DNA of 64,000 bases from contig JABSRN010000008.1 of NCBI GenBank assembly GCA_013214025.1, forward strand, positions 115,208 to 179,207, in the 5' to 3' direction. The position numbers and the translations under genes are program-made. A model generated the notes under the pieces. That model was not told the DNA's origin, searched no databases, and saw nothing but the letters and a program-made list of their open reading frames with translations. Of the stretch, positions 52,646-61,833 are shown piece after piece (the stretch's first letter is position 1; each line of letters begins with the position of its first letter). Origin of the DNA: Polyangiaceae bacterium (lineage in GTDB: Bacteria > Myxococcota_A > Polyangia > Polyangiales > Polyangiaceae).

Positions 52646-53620
52646 ATGAGCGAAGAGTCTTGGGCAGGGAAACGGGTCTTAGTGACCGGGGCGGATGGTT
52701 TCATGGGGTCGCATTTGTGCGAGCGCCTGCTGAAGCTGAAGGCCAAAGTTATCGCATTCACGCGTGGCACTTCTCGACATGGGACCTCCGTGCTGAGCCT
52801 GAAAAATTTGGCGCATGTGCAGGACCAGTTGGAGCTCGTTGTGGCCGGCAACCTAGCGGCGCCCGAGTGTGTGCAGGCCTTCGAAGACCTCAAGCCCGAT
52901 CGAATCATGCATCTAGGAGCGGAAGCTTATGTGCCCAAGTCATTCGACCAACCCGGTGAAGTGTGGGCGGTAAACGCTAACGGGACGTTGCATGTGCTGG
53001 AAGCCGCACGCCGGTTGCCGAATCTTGAACGCGTCGTGGTGACGAGTTCGTCGGAAGTATACGGAACGGCCAAGGACGACAATCCGATCGATGAAGACCA
53101 CCGGTTGAACCCCACCTCTCCCTATGCCGCGTCCAAGGTCGCGACGGATCGCCTCGCCTACTCCTATGCGGTTACCTACGGCATGCCGATCGCCATCATC
53201 CGCCCCTTCAACACCTTCGGTCCTCGGCACGTTTACGATGTCATCCCGAAGTTCATCAAGCTGGCGCTGGCTGGAAAAGATTTGACCGTTTACGGCGACG
53301 GGCAGCAGCGCCGGGATTTTACCTACGTCGAAGATACCGTAGGGGGGTTCTTGGCGATGGGTTCCGATCCTAAGGCAATCGGTGAAGTGATCAACTTTGG
53401 ATCAGGCACGAGTTACACGATCAAACACACGGCAGAACGGATCGTTGCGCTCAGCGGGAGCAGTAGCAAGATCGTCTACGACGACAGCCGTCTCGGCGAA
53501 GTGCTGCATCTCAAGTGCAATCCCGGCCGGGCCAAAAAGGTCCTTGGTTGGGAGCCGACGGTGGAGTTTGACGAAGGTCTCAAAAGGAATATCGAGTGGG
53601 AACGCAAGCGAATGGAGTAA
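52646..53620 (+). CDS. NAD-dependent 4,6-dehydratase-like nucleotide-sugar SDR
   Basis: 324 aa. GADGFMG cofactor loop, TSSSEVYG with catalytic Ser, and Y-A-A-S-K (SPYAASKVATDRL). The sequence around RPFNTFGPRHVYDVIPKFIKLAL is like LegB/UDP-GlcNAc 4,6-dehydratases and dTDP-glucose-type enzymes. It prepares a deoxy- or keto-sugar nucleotide in the cytoplasm. It overlaps the acetyltransferase gene by 25 bases and begins the three-gene precursor segment (dehydratase, acetyltransferase, toroid-like protein). Confidence 0.85.
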   Translation: MSEESWAGKRVLVTGADGFMGSHLCERLLKLKAKVIAFTRGTSRHGTSVLSLKNLAHVQDQLELVVAGNLAAPECVQAFEDLKPDRIMHLGAEAYVPKSFDQPGEVWAVNANGTLHVLEAARRLPNLERVVVTSSSEVYGTAKDDNPIDEDHRLNPTSPYAASKVATDRLAYSYAVTYGMPIAIIRPFNTFGPRHVYDVIPKFIKLALAGKDLTVYGDGQQRRDFTYVEDTVGGFLAMGSDPKAIGEVINFGSGTSYTIKHTAERIVALSGSSSKIVYDDSRLGEVLHLKCNPGRAKKVLGWEPTVEFDEGLKRNIEWERKRME

Positions 53621-54150
53621 CGATCCACCCGACGGCTGTGGTCCACGACTCCGCGGCTATAGGGAAGGGAACGGTAATTTGGTCCCATGCGTGCATCGGG
53701 GCCGACGTGGTGATCGGCGAAGACTGCCGAATTGGTCACGCTGCTTACGTCGATCGAGGCGTAAAAATTGGCAATCGCGTCGTATTGCAAAGTGGTGCCG
53801 CTGTGTTCCGTCCGTGGCGGTTGGGACACGAAGCCTTTGTCGGCCCCAACGCAACCCTGACGAACGACCGCGACCCCCACAGCCAACGCACCCGAGACAC
53901 CGGTGAACTCATCTTCAAGATGGGAGATGGTGCGGTGGTCGGCGCTGGCGCGGTAGTCCTCAGCGATGTCCAGTTGGGGGCTCATTCATTCATTGCTGCC
54001 GCGGCCTTGGTTTCCCGCGATACGGTGTCGTACGGACTGTACGTGGGTTCGCCCGCGCGACTGAAAGGGTACCGCTGTACATGTTCGGCTCGTTACTCTG
54101 AGGAGGAGGGGCTCCCTCGAAGGTGTTCGGAATGTCAGAAAACGTATTAG
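53596..54150 (+). CDS. WbpD/WlbB-like sugar-nucleotide N-acetyltransferase
   Basis: 184 aa left-handed beta-helix with hexapeptide repeats (IHPTAVVHDSAAIGKG, VWSHACIGADVVIG, VKIGNRVVLQ, AFVGPNATLTNDRDP). The C-terminal Cys knuckle (CTC-x14-C-x2-C in YRCTCSARY ... RRCSECQ) is as in WlbB/WbpD, the acetyl-CoA-dependent enzymes of diacetamido-uronic acid biosynthesis. With the WecB-type epimerase it suggests a ManNAc-type or diacetamido sugar in the polymer. It overlaps the dehydratase by 25 bases and the next gene by 19. Confidence 0.85.
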   Translation: MGTQANGVTIHPTAVVHDSAAIGKGTVIWSHACIGADVVIGEDCRIGHAAYVDRGVKIGNRVVLQSGAAVFRPWRLGHEAFVGPNATLTNDRDPHSQRTRDTGELIFKMGDGAVVGAGAVVLSDVQLGAHSFIAAAALVSRDTVSYGLYVGSPARLKGYRCTCSARYSEEEGLPRRCSECQKTY

Positions 54151-55310
54151 CGCCTCTCCAAGTTCAGCTTGATTGGTTGCAGAACTCGGGCATACAAATC
54201 CCCGACGGCGACGATATTGGAGGCGTGTACGCCTGGATCGACGAGGCCGCAGCCAAGCCGAGCTTCATCTATCCAGAGATCACCGGCTACTACGCCACGC
54301 TTTGTTGTCATCTAGCTGCCCATCAACCGGACGCGGGCTGGATCGATCGGGCCCGATCGGCTTGCGATTGGATCCTGCGGGTGGCTCAAGAAGAGGGAAG
54401 CGGCGCGATCTTGGGTCGCAAGTACGTGGATGATCCGACGGGCGCTGAATCCGATATCTACGCATTCGAGCATCGACTGACGCTTTTCTTTGACGCGGTG
54501 ATGGTGGGCTACGGTTTGTGTAGTACCTTCGACGCTACAGGCGATCAGCGTTATCTCGACGCGGCCATCCGCGTTGGCGACACCTGCCTCGAATTGTTCG
54601 AGTCGGATGGCGGCCAAGTTCGGCATGCTGTGTACGATCTCAACAAACAAGCTGCGGTGCCGTCGGGCCCACGCTGGAGTGCCCATTTTGCGTCCTTCGA
54701 GATGAAAGGCGTGATGTTTCTCGAATCCCTCGCCAAACAAAGCGAGCGACCGGAGTACGCGGCCATGGCGGAGCGAATGCTTGTCGCGGCCCTGGAGACT
54801 CAACAAGAGAGCGGTCGTTTTCCGACGGATGGCTCCCAGGCGGCGACACACCTGCATCCTCATTGCTACACCTTGGAGGGGTTGTTGTGGCTCGTCTCCA
54901 ATCGGGACCGGCGTGAACTGCTGCCACATATCCGCCGCGGCATCGCCTGGGCCTTCGAGAACTGTTTATTAATCGAAAACCGCATTCAGCAGTGGTCGGA
55001 ACAGCCGGACCTGGTCATTCGCGGTGTCCGAACAGACACCGTGTCACAGGTATTTCGCGCCTACCACTTAACGAAGATGCTCGATATCGACGCCAGCTGG
55101 TCGTGGGAAGGTCAATTGGAGCCGCTTTACGAGAAACTCAGTAGTTTCGGGACCGACAGCGGGGCGACGATTTACGGCGAGGACGAGTACGGCAAAAAGC
55201 TCAGCCATAGCAACAGCTGGTGCCATATGTTTCGTGTGGAGATGCTCGTGTACCGGCAGCTTCGAGAGAGCCAGATGGCTGTCGATCTGTCGAAGTTGAT
55301 CATCACCTAG
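54132..55310 (+). CDS. cytoplasmic alpha/alpha-toroid-like protein of the polysaccharide cluster
   Basis: 392 aa, no signal peptide. Repeated helical hairpins (FIYPEITGYYATLCCHLAAHQPDAGWIDRAR, YLDAAIRVGDTCLELFES, YTLEGLLWLVSNRDRRELLPHIRRGI) with conserved Tyr/His/Glu indicate a toroid fold, similar in feel to VpsJ-type polysaccharide proteins and AGE-like epimerases. Catalysis cannot be judged. ATG 54132 is preferred; a GTG lies three codons upstream. It overlaps the acetyltransferase by 19 bases and ends the segment. Confidence 0.65.
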   Translation: MSENVLAPLQVQLDWLQNSGIQIPDGDDIGGVYAWIDEAAAKPSFIYPEITGYYATLCCHLAAHQPDAGWIDRARSACDWILRVAQEEGSGAILGRKYVDDPTGAESDIYAFEHRLTLFFDAVMVGYGLCSTFDATGDQRYLDAAIRVGDTCLELFESDGGQVRHAVYDLNKQAAVPSGPRWSAHFASFEMKGVMFLESLAKQSERPEYAAMAERMLVAALETQQESGRFPTDGSQAATHLHPHCYTLEGLLWLVSNRDRRELLPHIRRGIAWAFENCLLIENRIQQWSEQPDLVIRGVRTDTVSQVFRAYHLTKMLDIDASWSWEGQLEPLYEKLSSFGTDSGATIYGEDEYGKKLSHSNSWCHMFRVEMLVYRQLRESQMAVDLSKLIIT

Positions 55311-55457
55311 GTTTCCAACGACCTGCCTGGATGCCGCATTTTGTCAGTACGATGCAATCGAAGCGCTTAATGAACTAGCTAAACGGCTGTCCGTAGAAAA
55401 CCGGGTACGGTCGCCCAAGGTTTGACGTGCGACCAGGCCGAGCATTATTCTAGTTGG

Positions 55458-55850
55458 ATGGGTCAGCACGACATTGAAGTCATTCTGATGCGGCAGCTCG
55501 CAGGGCATCTCGTTGTTCCTGTGCTGGTGGTGAATCTGGGAATGGACATCGTGTATTACAACGAGGCGGCCGAGGAGATCTTGGGTCTGCGCTTCGCTGA
55601 GACCGGCAAGCTCTCCACCGCGGAGGCTCGGGAGCACTTCCTCGTTCTCGATGCTGACGGGAGTGCGATACCGCCTAAGGCGGGGCCTATCTATTCTGCG
55701 ATGAGGGACAAACACGCACACACGCGCGACATTGTCCTTCAGCGCGTCTCCGATGGTCGACAGCAAGCCATGCAGGCCGTGGCTTTCCCGTTGCTCGCTC
55801 AGGGCGATCGAGAGCTGGGCACCGTTTGTATGCTCTGGGTGAAGCCTTGA
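55458..55850 (+). CDS. PAS-domain protein
   Basis: 130 aa, essentially one PAS fold (VPVLVVNLGMDIVYYNEAAEEILGLRF, the PAS core; then the FxxxDADG and IVLQRVSDGRQQAMQAVAFPL strands). No kinase or other output domain. It could sense redox, light or a small ligand and act on a partner. The frame is open upstream to 55422. Its TGA overlaps the TTG start of the metallo-hydrolase (TTGA), suggesting coupled translation. Confidence 0.75.
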   Translation: MGQHDIEVILMRQLAGHLVVPVLVVNLGMDIVYYNEAAEEILGLRFAETGKLSTAEAREHFLVLDADGSAIPPKAGPIYSAMRDKHAHTRDIVLQRVSDGRQQAMQAVAFPLLAQGDRELGTVCMLWVKP

Positions 55851-56689
55851 AGGTTCTCCCTTGGGGAACGCGCGGATCCATCGCTACGCCGGGACCGGCT
55901 CGCCAGCGATATGGTGGCAACACCTCATGCGTAGAGATTCTCGGTGATGAAGGTACCTTGCTGGTTTTGGACGCAGGCACGGGAGTGAGACCCCTGGGCG
56001 AATCCCTACCCAAGAACCTCAAGCGCGTGGATATCTTGCTGACTCACCTGCATATGGATCACATCCAAGGTCTCGGCTTCTTCAGCGCACTTTACGATCC
56101 GGAGATGGCGGTTCATATCTGGGGTCCGACTTGCCCGACCCAGAGCTTGTCCCAGCGGCTCACGCGATACTTGTCGCCTCCACTTTTTCCTGTCCGGCTG
56201 CCGGACTTGCCGTGCCAGCTAACTCTGCACGAGTTACCAGGCGACGTGACGGAGATTGGCGAATTTCGAGTGAGCGCCAGTCTGATTTCGCACCCGGGAT
56301 CTACCCTGGGCTATCGGATCGAATCGGCTTCGTCGGTCGTGGCCTACTTACCCGATCATGAACCAGCTCTAGGACAGGGACGGGTTCCCGATGAGCCTGA
56401 GTGGACCTCGGGTTTTGATCTAGCTGAGGGGGCGGATCTGCTGCTCCATGACTGTCAGTACACGGAGAGCGAGTACATCGACAGGGTCGGCTGGGGGCAC
56501 AGTACATTTGGTCAATCTCTCGATTTCGCCAAGCTGTGCGGCGTGCAGCACCTGATGGCCTTTCACCACGATCCGTCTCGGGAAGACGACGCCCTCGAAG
56601 GGCACGTGAGAGATGCGGTGGAGCGCTTCGAGCCAAGCTTTCGCGTGAGCATTGGAGCCGAAGGGACGGCCGAGACCCTCCGCAGCTAG
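55847..56689 (+). CDS. metallo-beta-lactamase-fold hydrolase
   Basis: 280 aa from TTG 55847. Beta-CASP-free MBL fold with T-H-L-H-M-D-H (first zinc site), Asp in LVLDAGTG, His in SLISHPGS, Asp in AYLPDHEP and His in AFHHDPS. The N-terminus (PWGTRGSIATPGPARQRYGGNTSCVEI) is that of the RNase Z-like/AidA-type family often fused or coupled to signalling domains. It is coupled to the PAS gene, so the PAS protein may regulate it. Substrate unknown; phosphodiester or lactone. Confidence 0.85.
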   Translation: MKVLPWGTRGSIATPGPARQRYGGNTSCVEILGDEGTLLVLDAGTGVRPLGESLPKNLKRVDILLTHLHMDHIQGLGFFSALYDPEMAVHIWGPTCPTQSLSQRLTRYLSPPLFPVRLPDLPCQLTLHELPGDVTEIGEFRVSASLISHPGSTLGYRIESASSVVAYLPDHEPALGQGRVPDEPEWTSGFDLAEGADLLLHDCQYTESEYIDRVGWGHSTFGQSLDFAKLCGVQHLMAFHHDPSREDDALEGHVRDAVERFEPSFRVSIGAEGTAETLRS

Positions 56690-56719
56690 CCGGCTTTCCG
56701 TGTTTCCCGGGAGCGGTGC

Positions 56720-57100
56720 CTACCGTCGGTCGGCGCTGTTCTGACACTCTAGGCAGAATGCCGCTTCAGGCTTTGCTGTGAGACGGGCTATGCCGATGGG
56801 CTCCTCACAGCTACGGCACAGACCATAAACTCCGCGTTCGACGCAGAGCAGTGCCGCGCTGCATTGGGCGAGGCGCAGGCTCAATTGTTGCCGTGTTGCC
56901 TTCGCCATTTGTTGGCTCTGAAGCGAGTCCATACGGGACAGTCGTCCCACGGCTTGCTGATCGAGTTCGACGGGTTGGGCGGCGGCGGCGCTAGCTTCGA
57001 TCTGGCTCTTCAATTCGAGCTTGAGTGATCCCAGCGTCAGTCGTAATGCCTCGATTTCTTCGGGGCTGAGCTCCTCTGCTTCTTCGGCGTGCGGTGTCAC
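56720..57100 (-). CDS. TraR/DksA-type zinc-finger protein
   Basis: 126 aa from GTG 57100, which overlaps the aminotransferase stop (GTGA). A long acidic coiled-coil part (residues 10-90) is followed by the finger C-R-S-C-x17-C-L-E-C ([23 protein letters not shown]). This is the architecture of DksA-like RNA polymerase secondary-channel regulators. The D-x-x-D/A tip needed for ppGpp-type action is not evident, so the target is uncertain. Confidence 0.8.
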   Translation of the reverse strand: MTPHAEEAEELSPEEIEALRLTLGSLKLELKSQIEASAAAAQPVELDQQAVGRLSRMDSLQSQQMAKATRQQLSLRLAQCSAALLCVERGVYGLCRSCEEPIGIARLTAKPEAAFCLECQNSADRR

Positions 57101-58302
57101 GATTCGCTCTCGCGGAGTAACTCGCCTAGGGCTTTGCTTAGCTTGACGTATTGGGGGCGGCGGTTGTACGCCTGGGCGGATATTCGCAGCAGCCTCGACG
57201 GCGGCTGGGGCCAACTCAGAATGGGCACCTCTATCTGATGATCGTGAAATAGCCGGTCCTGCCAGGAATCAAAAAACAACGGCGCGCTGGGGAGCGTGAC
57301 CGCGTCCGGTAGTGGCACGGAGGCGAGCGTTCCCAGCATGCTGTCGGGACAGGGCGCGTCGATCTCTAGCGATTCACACAATAAATCTCGTGCGACGAGG
57401 GTCAGTCGGTGATTACGTCGCTGCAGCCCACGAAAGCCGCCGGGCAAAATCGTACTCAGGAATTCGATGCATTTGGGGACGCATAACCACGGTGTAGGAT
57501 CGAGGGTTCCGATCCAATCGGCCTCCAATCGAAACTTGGAGCGGTCCTTTCTAATCGAGCTTGCACCGTGGCTGATCACCAGAGGGCGTACCTGGGCCTG
57601 CGCGTCGAGCCGGACGTACAAAAACGCAGACCCTTTGGGAGCGCACAACCACTTGTGGAAGTTACCAGCATAGTAGGTTGGGTTGAGCCCTTCGACGTCC
57701 AGGGGGATCATGCCCGGCGCGTGCGCTCCGTCAATTAAGCTGTCGATGCCGCGGCGATTCAGTTCGTCCAGGATAGCCTGGATGGGCAGAATCAATCCGG
57801 TCATGCTGGTGATGTGGTCAAGCACCACGAGCCGGGTCCGCTGCGTGATTGCCCCGAGTACGGCCTCGGTGATTTCGTCGGCTGATTTCAGGGGGAAGGG
57901 AAGGTGCACGACCTTGACGCTGGCTCCGGCGCGATCCGCCGCGAAATCTACGGCGTTTCGGGTTGCGCCGTATTCGTGATCACTGACTAGAATCTCATCG
58001 CTACCCGAGAAGGATAGCGACCGAAGTACCGTGCTGACTGCCGCGCTGGCACTGCTCACACAGGCGATGTCAGCCTCGGGGGCGCCCACCAATGCGCCGA
58101 TCATGTGCCGGGTCTCGTCCATCATCTCCTCGCCAAAACGTTGGAAGAACCGGACCGGCTGCGCCTCGATCTCAGCGCGGAGTCGGCTTTGGTGCTCCAA
58201 GATCGGTTTGGGGCAGGCTCCGAATGAGCCGTGATTGAGGAAGGTCACTTTAGGATCTAGACCCCAATGTTCGCCTCCGACACTTCGTTCGAGTCGGTCC
58301 AT
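57097..58302 (-). CDS. aminotransferase class V-fold PLP enzyme (isopenicillin-N-epimerase-like)
   Basis: 401 aa. Begins [18 protein letters not shown], has the PLP Asp/His segment [14 protein letters not shown] and the Schiff-base Lys in [15 protein letters not shown]. The family (isopenicillin N epimerase, NifS-related) removes or inverts amino groups or desulfurates. Substrate unknown. It sits 3 bp after the radical SAM/TPR gene and overlaps the DksA-like gene, so the three form one minus-strand operon. Confidence 0.88.
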   Translation of the reverse strand: MDRLERSVGGEHWGLDPKVTFLNHGSFGACPKPILEHQSRLRAEIEAQPVRFFQRFGEEMMDETRHMIGALVGAPEADIACVSSASAAVSTVLRSLSFSGSDEILVSDHEYGATRNAVDFAADRAGASVKVVHLPFPLKSADEITEAVLGAITQRTRLVVLDHITSMTGLILPIQAILDELNRRGIDSLIDGAHAPGMIPLDVEGLNPTYYAGNFHKWLCAPKGSAFLYVRLDAQAQVRPLVISHGASSIRKDRSKFRLEADWIGTLDPTPWLCVPKCIEFLSTILPGGFRGLQRRNHRLTLVARDLLCESLEIDAPCPDSMLGTLASVPLPDAVTLPSAPLFFDSWQDRLFHDHQIEVPILSWPQPPSRLLRISAQAYNRRPQYVKLSKALGELLRESES

Positions 58303-58304
58303 AT

Positions 58305-60128
58305 CTAGAGTAGTACCTTCAGCCGTTTGCCCTTGTCGATGACGCTGGCTTCGGCATTGGGGGGCGCGTCGATCGGTTCATCGTTCCAATCAGCCGCGTT
58401 GAGAGGCAGTGGTCCCGGAAGAGACGGTTGCAGCGTCCGCTCCAACAGCTGAAATTCATGGGAGGCGTTGAGCTCGAGGGGCTCACCACGCTGCTGACGG
58501 CCGCTCAGCATCCACTTCTTGGCGGCATTGATGTTTTGCAACAAGACATAGTGTCCGGGATCGAGTTTGACGGCGGTTTCGAACTGCGCTTTCATCACAT
58601 CCACTTGTCCGCGCTGATACGCGATGCACGCGTGATAGTTGTGTACGAGGCCCGGCAAGGGGTAGCCCGTCTCCGAGGCTAGCTTCAGGCTCTGTTCTGC
58701 CGCGTCGTAGTTTCCGGCAGAATATTGTGCGCCGGCAAGGTCCATGAGCGCCGGCGCGTGGCCCGGCAACAGCGCTACGGTGGCTGTGCATTCCTCAACG
58801 CTGGGTTGCCAGTCGTATTGAATGCCCTTGTTCGCGGCAAACCATTCAGAGAAATACTGGGTGTCCTCTTCGGTTGAATCGAAGGGGACCTTCAGTTCTT
58901 GGAAATTGCCGGTGAAATACTGTTCGCTATCGAGCCAGCCTTGCTCGACCGCCATGTCGTAGTCTTGGGTGCCGGGGTAAATTGACAGGCAGGAAAAAAC
59001 GTAGCTGTGAGGCGCGGCTTCCTTCAGAAATCGGAGGGTCTCATTGAAGGTCTCTCGTGTCTCGCCGCGGTTGCCGAGCATCATGAAGTAGCGAACCTTG
59101 ATGCCGTATTTTTTGGCGATAGAAGTTGCCTCCAGGATCTTCTCCTTGGTGATCTTCTTGTTGACCGCTTCCAGGATTTTCGTGGAACCACTCTCGACTC
59201 CGAGGCTCATTCGTTCGCAACCCGCCAAGCGCATCTCGCGACAGAGGTCGTCGGTCAATACGTCGACTCGGGTATCGCAGCTCCAAAGGAAGTTCATCTT
59301 GCGTGCGCGTATGCCTTGGCACAGCGCCATTACCCGTTTATTGTTCGTGGTGAACGTGTCGTCCTTGATGAGCAGCATGGGGCGTGGCACTTGGGACAAG
59401 GCCTGCTGCATATTGTCGAGAACATAGTCGGTGGTTTGCGAGCGAAAGCCGCGTCCCCAGCTGCTTTCAGCACCACAAAAAGTACAAGCCCAAGGACAAC
59501 CCCGGGAGGTCATCATCAAGTGTGTGCGGTAGTAGCTATGGGGTGGCGCTAGCTCATCGAGGTCATTGATGTTGGGCGATTTACCGCCGGCGTGGACCTG
59601 CCCATCGTGTCGGTACCAGGTGCCGGCAATACCTGTCGTTGGATTCCCGTTCTCCAGGCGATCGATGAGTTCCATGAAGCTCGTTTCGCCTTCGCCCTTG
59701 GTGGCGGTATCGATGGAAGGGTGGTGCTCAAGCAGCTCTTTCCCTAGGGGAGTGGAGTGGGGTCCCCCGACGACGATATGGGTTTTGGGGTGGGCCGTTC
59801 GAATGATGTCGGCGACCAAGGCTGTGCCGCGCCGATTGGCGGTCCAGCAGGACATACCCCACAGATCCGCTTCCAGATTGGAGATGAGTTCGTCGACTAC
59901 GCGCCAGTCGACGCCGGAGAGATTGTAGAGCTTGACCTGGTGTCCTGCCCGACGGGCCTGTGCCCCGAGGGACAACAATCCGTAAGGCGTTTGAAAAAAA
60001 TCTCCGTCGAGATCGCCCGATTGGTAGTCGTCGGGAGCGCCGTGCTCACCGAAATCTGTCTGCTCCGAGGCGTCCAGCTTCCAAGGCGGCGGATACAGAA
60101 GAGCGATGCGCACGTCCGTATTTACCAC
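58305..60128 (-). CDS. B12-binding-domain radical SAM protein with C-terminal TPR region
   Basis: 607 aa. A cobalamin-binding-like Rossmann half (residues 1-170: YGLLSLGAQARRAGHQVKLYNLSG, IVVGGPHSTPL) precedes the radical SAM motif C-x3-C-x2-C (RGCPWACTFCGAE), then a C-terminal region with two TPR-like repeats (APALMDLAGAQYSAGNYDAAEQSLKLA). The DxHxxG cobalamin-ligand motif is not evident, as in many of these enzymes. It may methylate or rearrange a metabolite; the TPR part suggests a protein partner. Start GTG 60128. Confidence 0.85.
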   Translation of the reverse strand: MVNTDVRIALLYPPPWKLDASEQTDFGEHGAPDDYQSGDLDGDFFQTPYGLLSLGAQARRAGHQVKLYNLSGVDWRVVDELISNLEADLWGMSCWTANRRGTALVADIIRTAHPKTHIVVGGPHSTPLGKELLEHHPSIDTATKGEGETSFMELIDRLENGNPTTGIAGTWYRHDGQVHAGGKSPNINDLDELAPPHSYYRTHLMMTSRGCPWACTFCGAESSWGRGFRSQTTDYVLDNMQQALSQVPRPMLLIKDDTFTTNNKRVMALCQGIRARKMNFLWSCDTRVDVLTDDLCREMRLAGCERMSLGVESGSTKILEAVNKKITKEKILEATSIAKKYGIKVRYFMMLGNRGETRETFNETLRFLKEAAPHSYVFSCLSIYPGTQDYDMAVEQGWLDSEQYFTGNFQELKVPFDSTEEDTQYFSEWFAANKGIQYDWQPSVEECTATVALLPGHAPALMDLAGAQYSAGNYDAAEQSLKLASETGYPLPGLVHNYHACIAYQRGQVDVMKAQFETAVKLDPGHYVLLQNINAAKKWMLSGRQQRGEPLELNASHEFQLLERTLQPSLPGPLPLNAADWNDEPIDAPPNAEASVIDKGKRLKVLL

Positions 60129-60157
60129 GTCCAGAACCCTCGGCGGTACAAACGCAA

Positions 60158-60182
60158 AAAGCCTCCTGATTTGGGAGGCTTT
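60158..60182 (-). terminator. rho-independent terminator of the peroxiredoxin gene
   Basis: On the minus strand AAAGCCTCC (60182-60174), 7-base loop, GGAGGCTTT (60166-60158), continued by TTG, with a T-run. It ends the transcript from 60821 and separates it from the radical SAM operon. Confidence 0.8.
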
Positions 60183-60192
60183 CTACACTGCC

Positions 60193-60243
60193 GACCGACC
60201 CTGTCGAATCAGTCGACAGCGTTGACCGACTCTGTCGAATCAG
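60193..60243. repeat. direct repeat of about 20 bp, period 31
   Basis: GACCGACCCTGTCGAATCAG (60193-60212) recurs with one change at 60224-60243. The right copy includes the peroxiredoxin stop codon, so the 3' end of that gene has been partly duplicated downstream. Lies before the terminator. Confidence 0.75.
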
Positions 60244-60821
60244 CCGTGGGCTTCGAAGTACTTCTTGGAGCCCGTGGGATCCGGCTCCATCGTTGCGCTA
60301 CCGGAGTTCCAGTTGGCGGGGCAGACTTCGCCGTTCTTGTCGGTGAACTGGAAGGCCTCGATGAGACGAAGCGCCTCGTCGACGTTACGGCCGACGGGCA
60401 GATCATTGACGGTGGCCTGGCGAACGATGCCCTTCGGATCAATGATGAAGGAGCCTCGGAGAGCGACGCCGCCGCCGAGCAGCACGTCGTAATCAGTGGC
60501 GATCTGCTTGGTGAGATCGGAGACGAGGGGGTAGTTGATGCCGCCCAAGCCGCCCTGCTTACGCGGGGTGTTGATCCAGGCCAGGTGGGTGAACTTGCTG
60601 TCGATGCTACAACCGAGGATTTGTGCGCCGAGCTTCTCGAACTTGCTGGCGGCCTCGCTGAAGGCGACAATTTCCGTCGGGCAGACGAAAGTAAAATCTA
60701 GGGGGTAGAAGAAGAGGTAGACCCATTTGCCCTTGTAGTCGGACAGGCTGAGGCTCTTGATCTCGCCGTTGACTACCGCGTCGGCGGTAAATTGCGGGGC
60801 TTCTTGTGTGACGATGGGCAT
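60240..60821 (-). CDS. typical 2-Cys peroxiredoxin (AhpC/Prx1)
   Basis: 193 aa. Peroxidatic C47 in DFTFVCPTE, resolving Cys in [10 protein letters not shown] near residue 168, and the conserved Arg/Trp regions ([22 protein letters not shown]). It reduces H2O2 and organic peroxides, needing a thioredoxin or AhpF partner. ATG 60821 gives the usual N-terminus (the frame extends to 60869). It is divergent from superoxide dismutase, 278 bp apart, so oxidative-stress genes are back to back. Confidence 0.93.
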   Translation of the reverse strand: MPIVTQEAPQFTADAVVNGEIKSLSLSDYKGKWVYLFFYPLDFTFVCPTEIVAFSEAASKFEKLGAQILGCSIDSKFTHLAWINTPRKQGGLGGINYPLVSDLTKQIATDYDVLLGGGVALRGSFIIDPKGIVRQATVNDLPVGRNVDEALRLIEAFQFTDKNGEVCPANWNSGSATMEPDPTGSKKYFEAHG

Positions 60822-61099
60822 AACTCGGACGTTCTCCGTTAGGTGTTTGAGGACGGGGACTATAACCAATTAGGCCGTAGCGGCAAGGGCTGTGGCGGCT
60901 GGGCTCCCGGCGAAACAAGGCCTTTCTTCGCGTATTGTGCCCTTGGTGTCGCGAGGGTTTGCGGGGACTGGCCAGCTGGACGGGGGGCGCGCCCGAAAGC
61001 CTCGCTCCTGGCCGAAAATGCGAGCGCCCCAAGTTGCGAGAGCACGCGCCCTTGTCTAAGCTCCCGCCCTCACATCTACCTCCTCTGAAAGGGCCCCCC

Positions 61100-61681
61100 A
61101 TGGATTTTGAAGTACCGGCACTGCCATACGCCAAGGACGCACTCGAGCCGGCAATGAGCGCCGAGACCCTAGAGTTTCACTACGAGAAACATCACAAAGG
61201 GTACATGGGCAAGCTCAAGGCGGCCCTTGACGGCAAGCCAGAAGCTTCAAAATCCCTCGAGGAGATTGTGAAGTCTTCTTCTGGTGGTGTGTTCAACAAC
61301 TCGGCACAGATCTTCAACCACACCTTCTTCTGGGATGGCATGAAGCCCTCAGGTGGCGGCGCTCCTCCGGCGGGTCCCGTTGCGGATCTCATCGCGGGCA
61401 TGGGCGGTTGGGATACCTTTCGCGCTGACTTCGTCAAAGCTGGCATGGGCCAGTTCGGCTCCGGCTGGGCTTGGTTGGTTGTTGAAGGCGGCAAGGGCAG
61501 CATCGTGACCACTGCTAACGCCGACACCCCGTTGACCGGTAGCGCGACTCCGCTGCTCACCGCCGACGTTTGGGAGCACGCTTACTACATCGATCATCGC
61601 AACAAGCGAGACGCCTGGTTGGGCGACTTCTGCGACAAGTTGATCAACTGGGACAAGGTCGCCGAACGCCTCAAGGGCTGA
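61100..61681 (+). CDS. sodB: superoxide dismutase (Fe/Mn family)
   Basis: 193 aa. Metal ligands H27 (EFHYEKHH), the His in FNHTFFWDGM, and Asp and His in DVWEHAYYID. The HTFFWDGM and GQFGSGWAW patterns favour the Fe-type, but metal choice is not certain. It dismutates superoxide to O2 and H2O2, the substrate of the divergent peroxiredoxin. ATG 61100 follows GAAAGGG. A terminator follows at 61704. Confidence 0.93.
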   Translation: MDFEVPALPYAKDALEPAMSAETLEFHYEKHHKGYMGKLKAALDGKPEASKSLEEIVKSSSGGVFNNSAQIFNHTFFWDGMKPSGGGAPPAGPVADLIAGMGGWDTFRADFVKAGMGQFGSGWAWLVVEGGKGSIVTTANADTPLTGSATPLLTADVWEHAYYIDHRNKRDAWLGDFCDKLINWDKVAERLKG

Positions 61682-61703
61682 GCCGAATCTATTCCCTCAA
61701 ACG

Positions 61704-61736
61704 ACGCCGGGTGCCGATGGGTATCCGGCGTTTCTT
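61704..61736 (+). terminator. terminator after superoxide dismutase
   Basis: ACGCCGG (61704-61710) pairs with CCGGCGT (61725-61731), 14-base loop, then TTCTTG. Stem 7 bp; moderate confidence. Confidence 0.55.
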
Positions 61737-61833
61737 GTTGGTTTCGAGGAACACCGGTGCGGCGGCGTTGACGCCGTAGTAGGAGTCTGGACGGTCCGAG
61801 CTGCGGCGAGACGGCAGAAGAGTGTTTGGGTGG

